64,000 nucleotides of DNA from Paracoccaceae bacterium (lineage in GTDB: Bacteria; Pseudomonadota; Alphaproteobacteria; Rhodobacterales; Rhodobacteraceae): assembly GCA_002708925.1 (NCBI GenBank), contig PAPN01000007.1, forward strand, positions 74,080 through 138,079, read 5' to 3'. The notes under the pieces are model-generated. The model ran no database searches, was not told where the DNA came from, and saw nothing but the letters and a program-made list of their open reading frames with translations. Numbering within the stretch: the first letter of the stretch is position 1; each line of letters opens with the position of its first letter. Positions 43,277-50,739 of this stretch are shown in pieces. Made by a program: the position numbers and the translations under genes.

Positions 43277-43302
43277 GTTTCTTCTTGATGAAAATACTCA
43301 AA
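43277..43302 (-). repeat. dispersed GAGTATT element, copy 5
   Basis: On the minus strand TTTGAGTATTTTCATCAAGA then AGAAAC, 33 nt past the stop of the small zinc-finger gene and 79 bp before polA. Confidence 0.75.
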
Positions 43303-43335
43303 TCCCGACCGCGCGGCCCTGCGCAGCCCCGGCGT

Positions 43336-43512
43336 TCAGGCGGCGTCCGCGCCTTTCAGCACGTATTTGGCATCGCAATAGGGGCATTCGACATAGCCGG
43401 TCTCGGCAGGGATGGTCAGCCAGACGCGAGGATGGCCCAGGGCACCTTCGCCGCCGTCACAGGCGATCTTGGTTTTCTCGACAATCTTGGTTTCGGGCGC
43501 TTGCGTCGTCAT
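43336..43512 (-). CDS. zinc-finger (zf-CHCC, NDUFS6-like) protein
   Basis: A 58-residue protein with the zinc pattern of the NDUFS6/zf-CHCC family: IACDGGEGALGHPRVWL, then YVECPYCDAKYVL. In mitochondria NDUFS6 is a subunit of complex I; the bacterial protein may attach to NADH dehydrogenase or act alone. ATG 43512 gives MTTQAPETK; a longer frame upstream is unlikely. It is divergent from the ABC ATPase gene. Confidence 0.85.
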   Translation of the reverse strand: MTTQAPETKIVEKTKIACDGGEGALGHPRVWLTIPAETGYVECPYCDAKYVLKGADAA

Positions 43513-43587
43513 TGGGGCTGTTTCCTTTTGGCTGCAAAACAACTAGGTCCAGTTATGAGCGATAGGACGAGCAGGGGCAAGAGCACC

Positions 43588-44517
43588 ATGAGCGGCAACG
43601 CAATTGAAATCCGGGGTTTGCGCAAGGTTTACGGCGGCGCCAAGGGCCAGCCGCGCAAAGAGGCGCTGAAAGGCGTCGATCTGGACATCCCGCGCGGGTC
43701 GGTTTTCGGGCTTTTGGGGCCCAATGGGGCCGGCAAATCCACCATGATCAACATCCTGGCGGGGCTGGTGGTGAAATCTGCGGGCTCTGTCAAAATCTGG
43801 GGCTTTGATCAGGACGTGAACCCGCGCCAGAGCCGCGCCTCGATCGGGGTGATGCCACAAGAGCTGAACCTGGATCCGTTCTTTACCCCGCGCGGCGCGC
43901 TGGAGGTGCAGGCGGGCCTGTATGGTGTGCCCAAATCTCAGCGCCGCAGCGATGAAATCCTGCGTCTGGTCGGGCTGGAGGACAAGGCCGAGGCCTACGC
44001 CCGCACCCTGTCGGGCGGGATGCGGCGGCGCCTTCTGCTGGGTAAGGCTCTGGTCCATCACCCGCATATTCTGGTGCTGGATGAACCCACCGCGGGCGTG
44101 GACATCGAGCTGCGCCAAATGCTGTGGGAAAACGTGCGGATGCTGAATCAGCAGGGCATGACCATCATCCTGACCACGCACTATCTGGAAGAAGCCGAAG
44201 AGATGTGCGACCAGATCGCCATCATTAACCAAGGCGAATTGGTAGCGCGCGACAGCACGGCCAATCTGCTGGGCAGTATCGACGCCAAGACAATGGTTGT
44301 TCTGCCCGAGGACACGCCCGCCGCGCTGCCTCGGGCCGAGGGGATCGAGGTCAGCACCCGCGCGGACGGGACCATCGCGCTGAGCTATCACGCAAACCAG
44401 ACCAGCGCGGAACATGTGCTGGAATCGGTGCGCGCCGCCGGTATCCGCATTCGGGACGTCAAAACCGAAGAGGCCGATCTGGAAGATGTTTTCCTGCAAC
44501 TGACCCGTAACCGTTAG
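43588..44517 (+). CDS. ABC transporter ATP-binding protein (ABC-2 type, permease absent)
   Basis: A 309-residue ATPase with Walker A LLGPNGAGKST, Q-loop PQELNLD, signature LSGGMRRRLLLG, Walker B ILVLDEPTAG and H-loop LTTHYLEE. The C-terminal 70 residues resemble the NodI/CcmA-type extension. Such ATPases pair with an ABC-2 permease, normally the next gene, but here an altered CDF transporter follows 9 bp later. It may use a permease encoded elsewhere. An in-frame ATG at 43555 is an alternative start. Confidence 0.9.
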   Translation: MSGNAIEIRGLRKVYGGAKGQPRKEALKGVDLDIPRGSVFGLLGPNGAGKSTMINILAGLVVKSAGSVKIWGFDQDVNPRQSRASIGVMPQELNLDPFFTPRGALEVQAGLYGVPKSQRRSDEILRLVGLEDKAEAYARTLSGGMRRRLLLGKALVHHPHILVLDEPTAGVDIELRQMLWENVRMLNQQGMTIILTTHYLEEAEEMCDQIAIINQGELVARDSTANLLGSIDAKTMVVLPEDTPAALPRAEGIEVSTRADGTIALSYHANQTSAEHVLESVRAAGIRIRDVKTEEADLEDVFLQLTRNR

Positions 44518-44526
44518 AGGCCCGCC

Positions 44527-45216
44527 ATGCCGCATGATCACAGTCATCACCACCACGCCGATCTGGACAGCGGAGACAAGCGTGTGGTCTGGGCGGTTGT
44601 GGTCAATATCCTGCTGACGGTGGCGCAGATCGTGGCCGGGGTTGTCTCGGGGTCTTTGGCGCTGATCGCGGATGCCATCCACAATCTGTCGGATGCGCTG
44701 TCTTTGGTGATTGCCTTTGCCGCGCGCCGGATCGGCAAACGCCCGGCCGATGCGCGGATGACCTTCGGTTATGGCCGAGCCGAGGTGGTGGCCGCGCTGG
44801 TCAACTATACCACGCTGATCGTGGTCGCGATCTATCTGGCCGCCGAAGGAATCGAGCGGCTGTTCAACCCGCAGCAGGTTGAAGGCTATATTCTGTGGCA
44901 TTCGTGGCTGGGGGGGCTGCCGGTGATCCGTGTTCTGATGCTGGGCGCGCCCGAGGGCACGGATCTGAACGCGGTTCTCAGCGCGCTGCGCTCTGTGCCG
45001 GGGGTGGCGGATATTCACCATGTTCACCTGTGGCACATGCAGGAACATGAAACCGCGCTGGAGGCGCATGTGGTGCTGGATGGCTCGGTATCGGCAGAGC
45101 CGGTGAAACGCGCGGTCAAGGACCTGCTGCGCCGCCAGTTTGACGTCAGCCACTCTGTGCTGGAGCTTGAGGCCCCCGGCAGCGAATGCGCCGATGCCCA
45201 GGTGGTTGGGCACTGA
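44527..45216 (+). CDS. CDF family metal transporter with internal deletion
   Basis: A 229-residue member of the cation diffusion facilitator family, normally about 300 residues. The N-terminus is His-rich (HDHSHHHH). TM1-TM3 are present, with the HNLSD metal motif in TM2 at 52-56. After PQQVEG at 115-120 the chain jumps to YILWHSWLGGLPVIRVLMLG, so about 75 residues, TM4 and TM5 with the second HxxxD metal half-site, are missing. The C-terminal domain (VADIHHVHLWHMQEHE) is intact. The frame is kept, so a shortened protein is possible, but zinc export should be lost. Confidence 0.8.
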   Translation: MPHDHSHHHHADLDSGDKRVVWAVVVNILLTVAQIVAGVVSGSLALIADAIHNLSDALSLVIAFAARRIGKRPADARMTFGYGRAEVVAALVNYTTLIVVAIYLAAEGIERLFNPQQVEGYILWHSWLGGLPVIRVLMLGAPEGTDLNAVLSALRSVPGVADIHHVHLWHMQEHETALEAHVVLDGSVSAEPVKRAVKDLLRRQFDVSHSVLELEAPGSECADAQVVGH

Positions 45217-45292
45217 AACGCCATGCTGCGACGCCGCGAAAGCCCTTGCACTTGGGGGCGAATTGCCCCTGTTTAAGGGGCTGTAGGATAAA

Positions 45293-46189
45293 ATGGGTAG
45301 CCAGATGAACAACAAGCAAGACCGCCAACCGGGCCAATGGCTGGACGATGTTCTGGATGTCGAGCAGGTCGAACAGAACTATTTTCGCGGGATCGCAACG
45401 CCTCAGGGGCGGGGGCGGTCCTTTGGCGGGCAGGTGATCGGGCAGGCGTTGATGTCGGCGATCCGCACTGTTGGGGACGAACGCCCCGTGCATTCCCTGC
45501 ACGCTTATTTCATGCGTCCGGGCGATGCGACCCAGCCGGTTTTGTATCAGGTCGAACGGGACCGCGATGGCCGCAGCTTTGCCACGCGCCGGGTGATCGC
45601 GGTGCAGGCGGGCAAGCCGATCCTGAACCTGGCGGCCAGTTTCCATGGGACCGAGCCGGGCTATCATCACCAATACGACATGCCCGACGTGCCGGCCCCC
45701 GATGGCCTGAAGGCCGATTCCGAAGTGGGCGAGGAAATGGCCGATGAGCTGCCCGTGGATTTCCTGAAATGGCTGCGCTCGCCGCGTCCGATCGAGATGC
45801 GCCCCGTCGGTCTGCGCCCCCCCTATACCCGCGAAGAAATGCCCCCCAGCCACGCTATGTGGATGCGTCTGCGCGGCGGGTTTGGCGACGATCGGGCGAT
45901 GCACCGGGCGGCGCTGGCCTATACCTCGGACTATGGGCTGCTGACGACCTGCATGTTGCCGTTTGGCAAGACTTTCACTGATCCTGAGATGCAATTCGCC
46001 AGCCTGGATCACGCGGTCTGGTTCCATGATGATTTCCGCATGGATGAATGGCTGCTCTATGTGATGGACAGCCCGTGGTCGGGCGGGGCGCGCGGGTTTA
46101 ACCGCGGTCAGATTTTCACGCAGGATGGGCGGCTGGTGGCCTCGACGGCACAAGAGGGGCTGGTGCGCAATATCGAGTTCAAGGACTAG
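45293..46189 (+). CDS. tesB: acyl-CoA thioesterase II
   Basis: A 298-residue double hotdog thioesterase that hydrolyses acyl-CoA. GRSFGGQVIGQALMSA and HSLHAYFMRPGD mark the first hotdog, and AYTSDYGLLTTCMLP with the catalytic Asp and FASLDHAVWFHDDFR mark the second; RGQIFTQDGRLVASTAQEG closes it. Start could be ATG 45293 or ATG 45305. Its last 11 bp overlap the end of the convergent WYL regulator gene. Confidence 0.94.
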   Translation: MGSQMNNKQDRQPGQWLDDVLDVEQVEQNYFRGIATPQGRGRSFGGQVIGQALMSAIRTVGDERPVHSLHAYFMRPGDATQPVLYQVERDRDGRSFATRRVIAVQAGKPILNLAASFHGTEPGYHHQYDMPDVPAPDGLKADSEVGEEMADELPVDFLKWLRSPRPIEMRPVGLRPPYTREEMPPSHAMWMRLRGGFGDDRAMHRAALAYTSDYGLLTTCMLPFGKTFTDPEMQFASLDHAVWFHDDFRMDEWLLYVMDSPWSGGARGFNRGQIFTQDGRLVASTAQEGLVRNIEFKD

Positions 46190-46895
46190 CCAGCCTGCCA
46201 TCGGGGCGAAGCCGCCCTTCGCGTTGGCGCGAGGCATAGAAATCCCGCAAGGTCTGGCCGCGTTGCGGTTTGAAGCGCGGCCCCTCGCTAAGGTCGGTGA
46301 TCCGGTCCAGCCGGAACGAGCGGAAATCCTGCCGCAGCTCGCACCATCCGGTCAGGGTCCAGACCGTACCCCAATACCACGCGCCCAATGGGCGGACGCG
46401 GCGGGTGCTATGCTGTTCTGACAGGTCCAGATAGGTCAGGTCCAGGCTGGTCTGAGTATTGGTGGCCCGTTCGATCTGATCCAGCCGTGCGCGTTCCAGC
46501 TCGCTCATGCGGGACATGTCGAAAGCGTGGACATGCACCTCGTTGGCGCGGGTGCGGGCGGTGTCGGGCAGCACGGCGTTGATCTTGACCAGGGCCTCTT
46601 CGGCGGCGGCGGCCATGTTGGCCCCGCCCCAGGCCCGGACCATCCGCGCCCCGGCCACAAGCGCGACAATTTCATCCTGCGTGAACATCAGCGGCGGCAG
46701 GTCATAGCCCTCGCGCATCAGATAGCCGACACCGGCCTCGCCCTCGATCGGCACGCCCGAGCCGATCAGATCGGCGATATCGCGATAAATCGTGCGCGGC
46801 GTCACCTCCAGTCGGTCTGCCAGCTGCGCAGCCGTCAGCAGCCGACCGCCCCTGAGATATTGAACAATCTGGAACAGGCGGTCGGCGCGGCGCAT
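46179..46895 (-). CDS. WYL-domain transcriptional regulator (YafY type)
   Basis: A 238-residue regulator. The N-terminal DeoR-like winged helix is LLTAAQLADRLEVTPRTIYR, followed by GYDLPPLMFTQDE and a WYL ligand domain (WYWGTVWTLTGWCELRQDFR). It starts 3 bp after the VOC gene stop, so the two form an operon and it may control it. The 3' end overlaps tesB, which is rare here. Confidence 0.9.
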   Translation of the reverse strand: MRRADRLFQIVQYLRGGRLLTAAQLADRLEVTPRTIYRDIADLIGSGVPIEGEAGVGYLMREGYDLPPLMFTQDEIVALVAGARMVRAWGGANMAAAAEEALVKINAVLPDTARTRANEVHVHAFDMSRMSELERARLDQIERATNTQTSLDLTYLDLSEQHSTRRVRPLGAWYWGTVWTLTGWCELRQDFRSFRLDRITDLSEGPRFKPQRGQTLRDFYASRQREGRLRPDGRLASP

Positions 46896-46898
46896 GGC

Positions 46899-47279
46899 TT
46901 AGTCCTTATACTGGAACAGCCCGATGGTGTTGCCGTCGGGATCGGCAGCATAGAAATACGAACCCGGCGGGATTTCAATATCGGGGCTTTGGACGGTGCC
47001 TCCGGCGGCGATCAGACGGGCGCGGGTGGCCTCAAGCGTGTCGGGCACATGCAGGTGGACGATATTGCCGGTGCCGGCGGGGGCGGGGGTGCCCTCGATC
47101 AGATGGCCCGAGATGCCCGGATCGCCCGCATAGCTGAACACGGCCATCGGCTGAGGCCCCATGTCGGTGGTGATGGTCATCTCGTTTTGCAGCAGCTGAG
47201 CATAGAAGGCCGTGGCTTTGTGCAGGTCGCGGACGCGGATTTCCGTCCAGACGACGGCATTGGTGGGGGCGAATGTCAT
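46899..47279 (-). CDS. VOC family protein (glyoxalase-like)
   Basis: A 126-residue single-chain VOC protein with AVVWTEIRVRDLHKATAFY at the start and YFYAADPDGNTIGLFQ at the end. Size and fold match small glyoxalase/bleomycin-resistance-type proteins with two modules. Substrate unknown. ATG 47279 follows GGAGACCACA. Co-transcribed with the WYL regulator. Confidence 0.88.
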   Translation of the reverse strand: MTFAPTNAVVWTEIRVRDLHKATAFYAQLLQNEMTITTDMGPQPMAVFSYAGDPGISGHLIEGTPAPAGTGNIVHLHVPDTLEATRARLIAAGGTVQSPDIEIPPGSYFYAADPDGNTIGLFQYKD

Positions 47280-47340
47280 TGTGGTCTCCATCAGGTTGTT
47301 GATGCAGAGGGTATGACACAGCCCTGCTGACAGCATCCTG

Positions 47341-48111
47341 TCAGCAGGTTTCATGCCGGGGTGGTTTTATCCAGTGCAGCCCGTCCGTGGTGCGCCCCGC
47401 GGGGAAGTATTCGCCGCTGACGTGGCCCACATAGCCCTGCGCGTCCAGCAGCGCGAAGAATTCTGGATAATCGAGCGCGCCAGTGCCCGGTTCGTGCCGC
47501 CCTTCGGCGCTGGCAATCTGGATGTGCCGTGCGCGGTGGCCGTGTTTTGCCCAGACGTTGGGCATGTCCGTGGTGATTTTATGGGCGTGGTAGGCGTCGA
47601 ATTGCAGGGCTAGGTTGGGGGCATTGAGGTGGTCCAGAATCGCGGCGGCCTGATCAAAGTTATTGAGGAAATAGCCGGGCATGTCCTGAGGGTTGATCGG
47701 TTCGATCAGCAGGGACTGTCCGGGCGCGCGCTGCACGGCCCAGCGGAGATTTTGCAGATAGGTTGCGTGGGGCTCGGGGCCCTGGGCGAGGCCTGCCATG
47801 ATGTGGATGTGATCGGGGTTTAGATGCGCGGCATAGTCGAGGGCGGTTTCGAAAGACGCCCGAAAATCGGAGCGGCGAGAGGGGAGGGCGGCCAGCCCCC
47901 TCTCTCCGGCGGACCAGTCGGGGGCGGGGGTGTTGATGAGGACGAGGCGCAGATGTGCGTCTGTCAGGGCCTTGGCCAGATCGGCGGCGGGGGCGTCATA
48001 GGGGATCAGCAGCTCGACCGTGTCGAAGCCCGCGCGGCGGGCCGCGTCGAAGCGATCGAGCAGGGGGAGCTCGGTGAACAGAAGGGTCAGATTTGCGGCG
48101 AAGTTTGGCAT
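47341..48111 (-). CDS. hyi: hydroxypyruvate isomerase family protein
   Basis: A 256-residue TIM-barrel isomerase. PNFAANLTLLFTELPLLDRF at the start, the metal-binding Glu in LLIEPINPQDMPGYFL, and Glu in VSGEYFPAG fit Hyi; the related OtnI acts on 2-oxo-tetronate, which cannot be excluded. Hyi interconverts hydroxypyruvate and tartronate semialdehyde, which links to glyoxylate made by glcDEF and AllA in this window. ATG 48111 chosen because the frame upstream runs through a GC-rich hairpin. No clear Shine-Dalgarno; the leader holds a G-quadruplex hairpin. Confidence 0.85.
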   Translation of the reverse strand: MPNFAANLTLLFTELPLLDRFDAARRAGFDTVELLIPYDAPAADLAKALTDAHLRLVLINTPAPDWSAGERGLAALPSRRSDFRASFETALDYAAHLNPDHIHIMAGLAQGPEPHATYLQNLRWAVQRAPGQSLLIEPINPQDMPGYFLNNFDQAAAILDHLNAPNLALQFDAYHAHKITTDMPNVWAKHGHRARHIQIASAEGRHEPGTGALDYPEFFALLDAQGYVGHVSGEYFPAGRTTDGLHWIKPPRHETC

Positions 48112-48126
48112 GTGTGGATGTGGGGG

Positions 48127-48181
48127 ATCGCCCCCCTCGGGCAGCGCCCACCCACCCTCCCTGCTGCCCTCGGGGGGCGAT
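48127..48181 (-). repeat. hairpin with G-quadruplex loop, copy 2
   Basis: Arms 48127-48145 and 48163-48181 pair at 17 of 19 positions (two-base internal mismatch). The loop includes CCCACCCACCCTCCC, so the minus strand reads GGGAGGGTGGGTGGG, again four G-triplets with one-base spacers. It lies between the DUF1285 stop and the hyi start, both on the minus strand, so the mRNA itself carries the G-rich loop, 35 nt before the hyi start codon. Confidence 0.85.
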
Positions 48182-48187
48182 GGGCGG

Positions 48188-48790
48188 TCAGGTAAGCTCA
48201 GCGGAGGAAATGATGGGGAAGAACTGACCGCCCGACCAGAGGCCGAACCAGTCGGTCCCATCGACGGGGTGGTGGGCCCCCAGATCGACAAGGCGGTAGA
48301 AGCTTTTGCGATCAATCAGCGCTTCGAGATTGGCGCGGACAAGGACGTAGGGCGAGGGCTCGCCCGTGTCGGGGTCGCGGGTGACGCGGATCGGGGCATC
48401 GGGGCCGGCGGTGGTGTGATCGCCCACATTGGTGTGAAAGGTCAGGGTCTGGTCCGCGCCAGTGCCCGTGACGTCGAAATCGACGGCGACGAAGGGCGCG
48501 TCCTCGACCGTGATGCCGACTTTTTCGACCGGGGTGACCAGGAAATATTTATCATCGTCCTTGCGCAGGATGGTGGAAAACAGCCGCACCAGTTCGGGCC
48601 GCCCAAAGGGGGTGCCCAGATAAAACCAGGTGCCATCGCGGGCGATGCGAATGTCCAGATCGCCGCAAAAGGGCGGGTTCCACAGGTGGACGGGGGGCAG
48701 GCCTTTGCCTTTGGTGGCGGCTTTGGCCGAGGCAACAAGACTATTTGCCGATGGTTTCACGATCATTTGTTCGCTCATTGTTTTTGCCAT
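48188..48790 (-). CDS. DUF1285 domain-containing protein
   Basis: A 200-residue protein with the DUF1285 features PPVHLWNPPFCGDLDIRIA near the N-terminus, TWFYLGTPFGRPELVRLFS and VEDAPFVAVD. Function unknown; probably cytosolic. ATG 48778 (MSEQMIVK) is an alternative start. It is divergent from the MoxR ATPase gene (57 bp) and precedes hyi across the G-quadruplex hairpin. Confidence 0.88.
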   Translation of the reverse strand: MAKTMSEQMIVKPSANSLVASAKAATKGKGLPPVHLWNPPFCGDLDIRIARDGTWFYLGTPFGRPELVRLFSTILRKDDDKYFLVTPVEKVGITVEDAPFVAVDFDVTGTGADQTLTFHTNVGDHTTAGPDAPIRVTRDPDTGEPSPYVLVRANLEALIDRKSFYRLVDLGAHHPVDGTDWFGLWSGGQFFPIISSAELT

Positions 48791-48847
48791 TTCCCGTCAG
48801 CACGATACACTCTGAGTTGAGGATATAGTTTGCGCAGGAGTTTTGCC

Positions 48848-49867
48848 ATGGCTGATCAGTTGACCGATCACAAGGATCTGCTGGCCCGGATCGAAAGCGT
48901 CGAGGAAAAGCTGGCCGAGGCAAAGGGCTCGATCACGCGGCGGTTCATCGGGCAGGAGCAGGTGGTCGATCTGACGCTATCGGCGCTGCTGTGCGGGGGG
49001 CACGGGTTGCTGATCGGCCTGCCGGGGCTGGGCAAAACGCGGCTGGTGGACACGCTGAGCACGGTGATGGGCCTGCATGGCAACCGCATTCAGTTCACGC
49101 CCGATCTGATGCCGGCGGATATCCTGGGCTCTGAGGTGCTGGAGACGGACGCAGACGGCAAGCGCGCGTTCCGATTCGTGCCGGGGCCGGTGTTCTGCCA
49201 GCTTCTGATGGCCGACGAGATCAACCGCGCCAGCCCGCGAACGCAATCGGCGCTGCTTCAGGCGATGCAGGAAAAACACATCACCGTTGCGGGCGAGGAT
49301 CGTGTGCTGGGCACGCCCTTCCATGTGTTGGCCACGCAAAACCCGATTGAACAAGAGGGCACCTATCCGTTGCCCGAGGCGCAGCTGGACCGCTTTTTGG
49401 TGCAGATCGAGGTCAGCTATCCGGACCGCCAGACCGAGCGGGACATTCTGCTGGCCACCACCGGCGTATCCGAGGATGAGGCACACGAAGTATTCAGCGC
49501 CGCGCAATTGCTGGAGGCGCAGGAACTGCTGCGCCGGATGCCGGTGGGCGACAGCGTGGTCGAGGCGATCCTGGATCTGGTCCGCGCCTTCCGGCCCGAG
49601 GATGACAGCGCCGATGAGCGCGTGAAACAGACGGTCGCCTGGGGGCCGGGGCCGCGTGCGGCGCAGGCGCTGATGCTGACGGTGCGCGCGCGCGCGATGC
49701 TACAAGGACGGCTGGCCCCCTCGATCGAAGATGTGCGCGTTATGGCGCGTCCCGTCCTGTCGCACCGGATGGCGCTGAACTTTGCCGCGCGGGCGCGGGG
49801 CGACAGCCTGGCCGATCTGATCGACACGACGGCCTCGCGGATCACGCGGGTGGAGGCCGCTGCGTGA
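48848..49867 (+). CDS. MoxR family AAA+ ATPase
   Basis: A 339-residue chaperone-like ATPase. Walker A is GLPGLGKTRLVD, Walker B LLMADEINRASPRTQSALLQ, followed by the sensor LATQNPIEQEGTYPLPEAQLDRF typical of MoxR. CAGGAG precedes ATG 48848. It leads a four-gene operon with DUF58, DUF4159 and a membrane protein; MoxR proteins of this type often mature von Willebrand-type complexes. Confidence 0.95.
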   Translation: MADQLTDHKDLLARIESVEEKLAEAKGSITRRFIGQEQVVDLTLSALLCGGHGLLIGLPGLGKTRLVDTLSTVMGLHGNRIQFTPDLMPADILGSEVLETDADGKRAFRFVPGPVFCQLLMADEINRASPRTQSALLQAMQEKHITVAGEDRVLGTPFHVLATQNPIEQEGTYPLPEAQLDRFLVQIEVSYPDRQTERDILLATTGVSEDEAHEVFSAAQLLEAQELLRRMPVGDSVVEAILDLVRAFRPEDDSADERVKQTVAWGPGPRAAQALMLTVRARAMLQGRLAPSIEDVRVMARPVLSHRMALNFAARARGDSLADLIDTTASRITRVEAAA

Positions 49868-50739
49868 GCACGCCATCGCATCTCCGGGCGCGCGCCGAGG
49901 ATCAGGCCGCGCGCCTGCCGCCGCTGCTGGCGCGTGCCGAGCATCTGGCGGGCACCGTCCTGCTGGGCGAACACGGGCGGCGGCGATCCGGGCTGGGCGA
50001 TGATTTCTGGCAATACCGGCCCGTGCAGCCAGGGGACAGCCGGCGGATGATTGACTGGCGGCGCTCGGCGCGTGGGGATGCGCAATACGTACGCGAACGC
50101 GAATGGCAGATCGCCCAAAGCGTGATGTTATGGGTGGATCAGGCGGCCTCGATGCGGTTTGCGTCGGGCCAGGATCTGCCGCAAAAGGCGGATCGCGCCC
50201 GCCTTCTGGCGCTGGCGCTGGCGATTTTGCTGGTGCGGGGCGGCGAGCGGGTTGGCTTGACCGGCACCAACCTGCCTCCGCGTCGGGGCAACAATCAGAT
50301 CCTGCGACTGGCCGAGTTTTTTAGCATCGACGCCGATGAGGATTACGCCCAGCCCGAAGCCCGCGCGATGATCCCTCATGCCCGTGCCGTGTTCATGTCC
50401 GATTTCATGGGCGATCTGGCCCCCGTGCGCGCCGCGCTGACCAAGGCCGCCGACCGCGGTGTGCGGGGGGTGCTGTTCCAGATCCTCGATCCCTCTGAGG
50501 AGGCTTTTCCGTTCACCGGCCGCACGATTTTCCAAAGCATGGGCGGAACGGTTGTGCATGAAACCCTGAAGGCGGGCGATCTGCGCGGGCGCTATTTGCA
50601 GCGTCTGGCCGCCCGCAAGGACGAGCTTTGGGCGCTGTGCCGCGCCACGGGCTGGCAGTTCCACACGCATCATTCGGATGACAGCGCGCAGGCCGCGCTG
50701 CTTTGGTTGTGGCAGGCCTTGAACCGGGGGACGGGCTGA
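49864..50739 (+). CDS. DUF58 domain-containing protein
   Basis: A 291-residue protein with the DUF58 core: GRRRSGLGDDFWQYRPVQPG, SRRMIDWRRSARGD and the acidic VWF-A-like VMLWVDQAASMRF. It starts at GTG 49864, overlapping the MoxR stop by 4 bp. DUF58/MoxR pairs are widespread; the biochemical role is unknown. The next gene starts one base before its stop is complete (TGATG). Confidence 0.92.
   Translation: MSTPSHLRARAEDQAARLPPLLARAEHLAGTVLLGEHGRRRSGLGDDFWQYRPVQPGDSRRMIDWRRSARGDAQYVREREWQIAQSVMLWVDQAASMRFASGQDLPQKADRARLLALALAILLVRGGERVGLTGTNLPPRRGNNQILRLAEFFSIDADEDYAQPEARAMIPHARAVFMSDFMGDLAPVRAALTKAADRGVRGVLFQILDPSEEAFPFTGRTIFQSMGGTVVHETLKAGDLRGRYLQRLAARKDELWALCRATGWQFHTHHSDDSAQAALLWLWQALNRGTG

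Noticed and set aside
40553-43288. 911-codon open frame antisense to polA
   Set aside because: Composition rich in Gly/Arg/His/Gln and no recognisable domain; polA is intact on the other strand.
46453-46470. CTGAGTATTGGTGG inside the WYL regulator gene
   Set aside because: Shares only the core with the dispersed element, lies inside coding sequence, and lacks the downstream part.
47868-47906. GAGAGGG/CCCTCTC inverted repeat
   Set aside because: Inside hyi and translated as normal family sequence, so not an inserted repeat.
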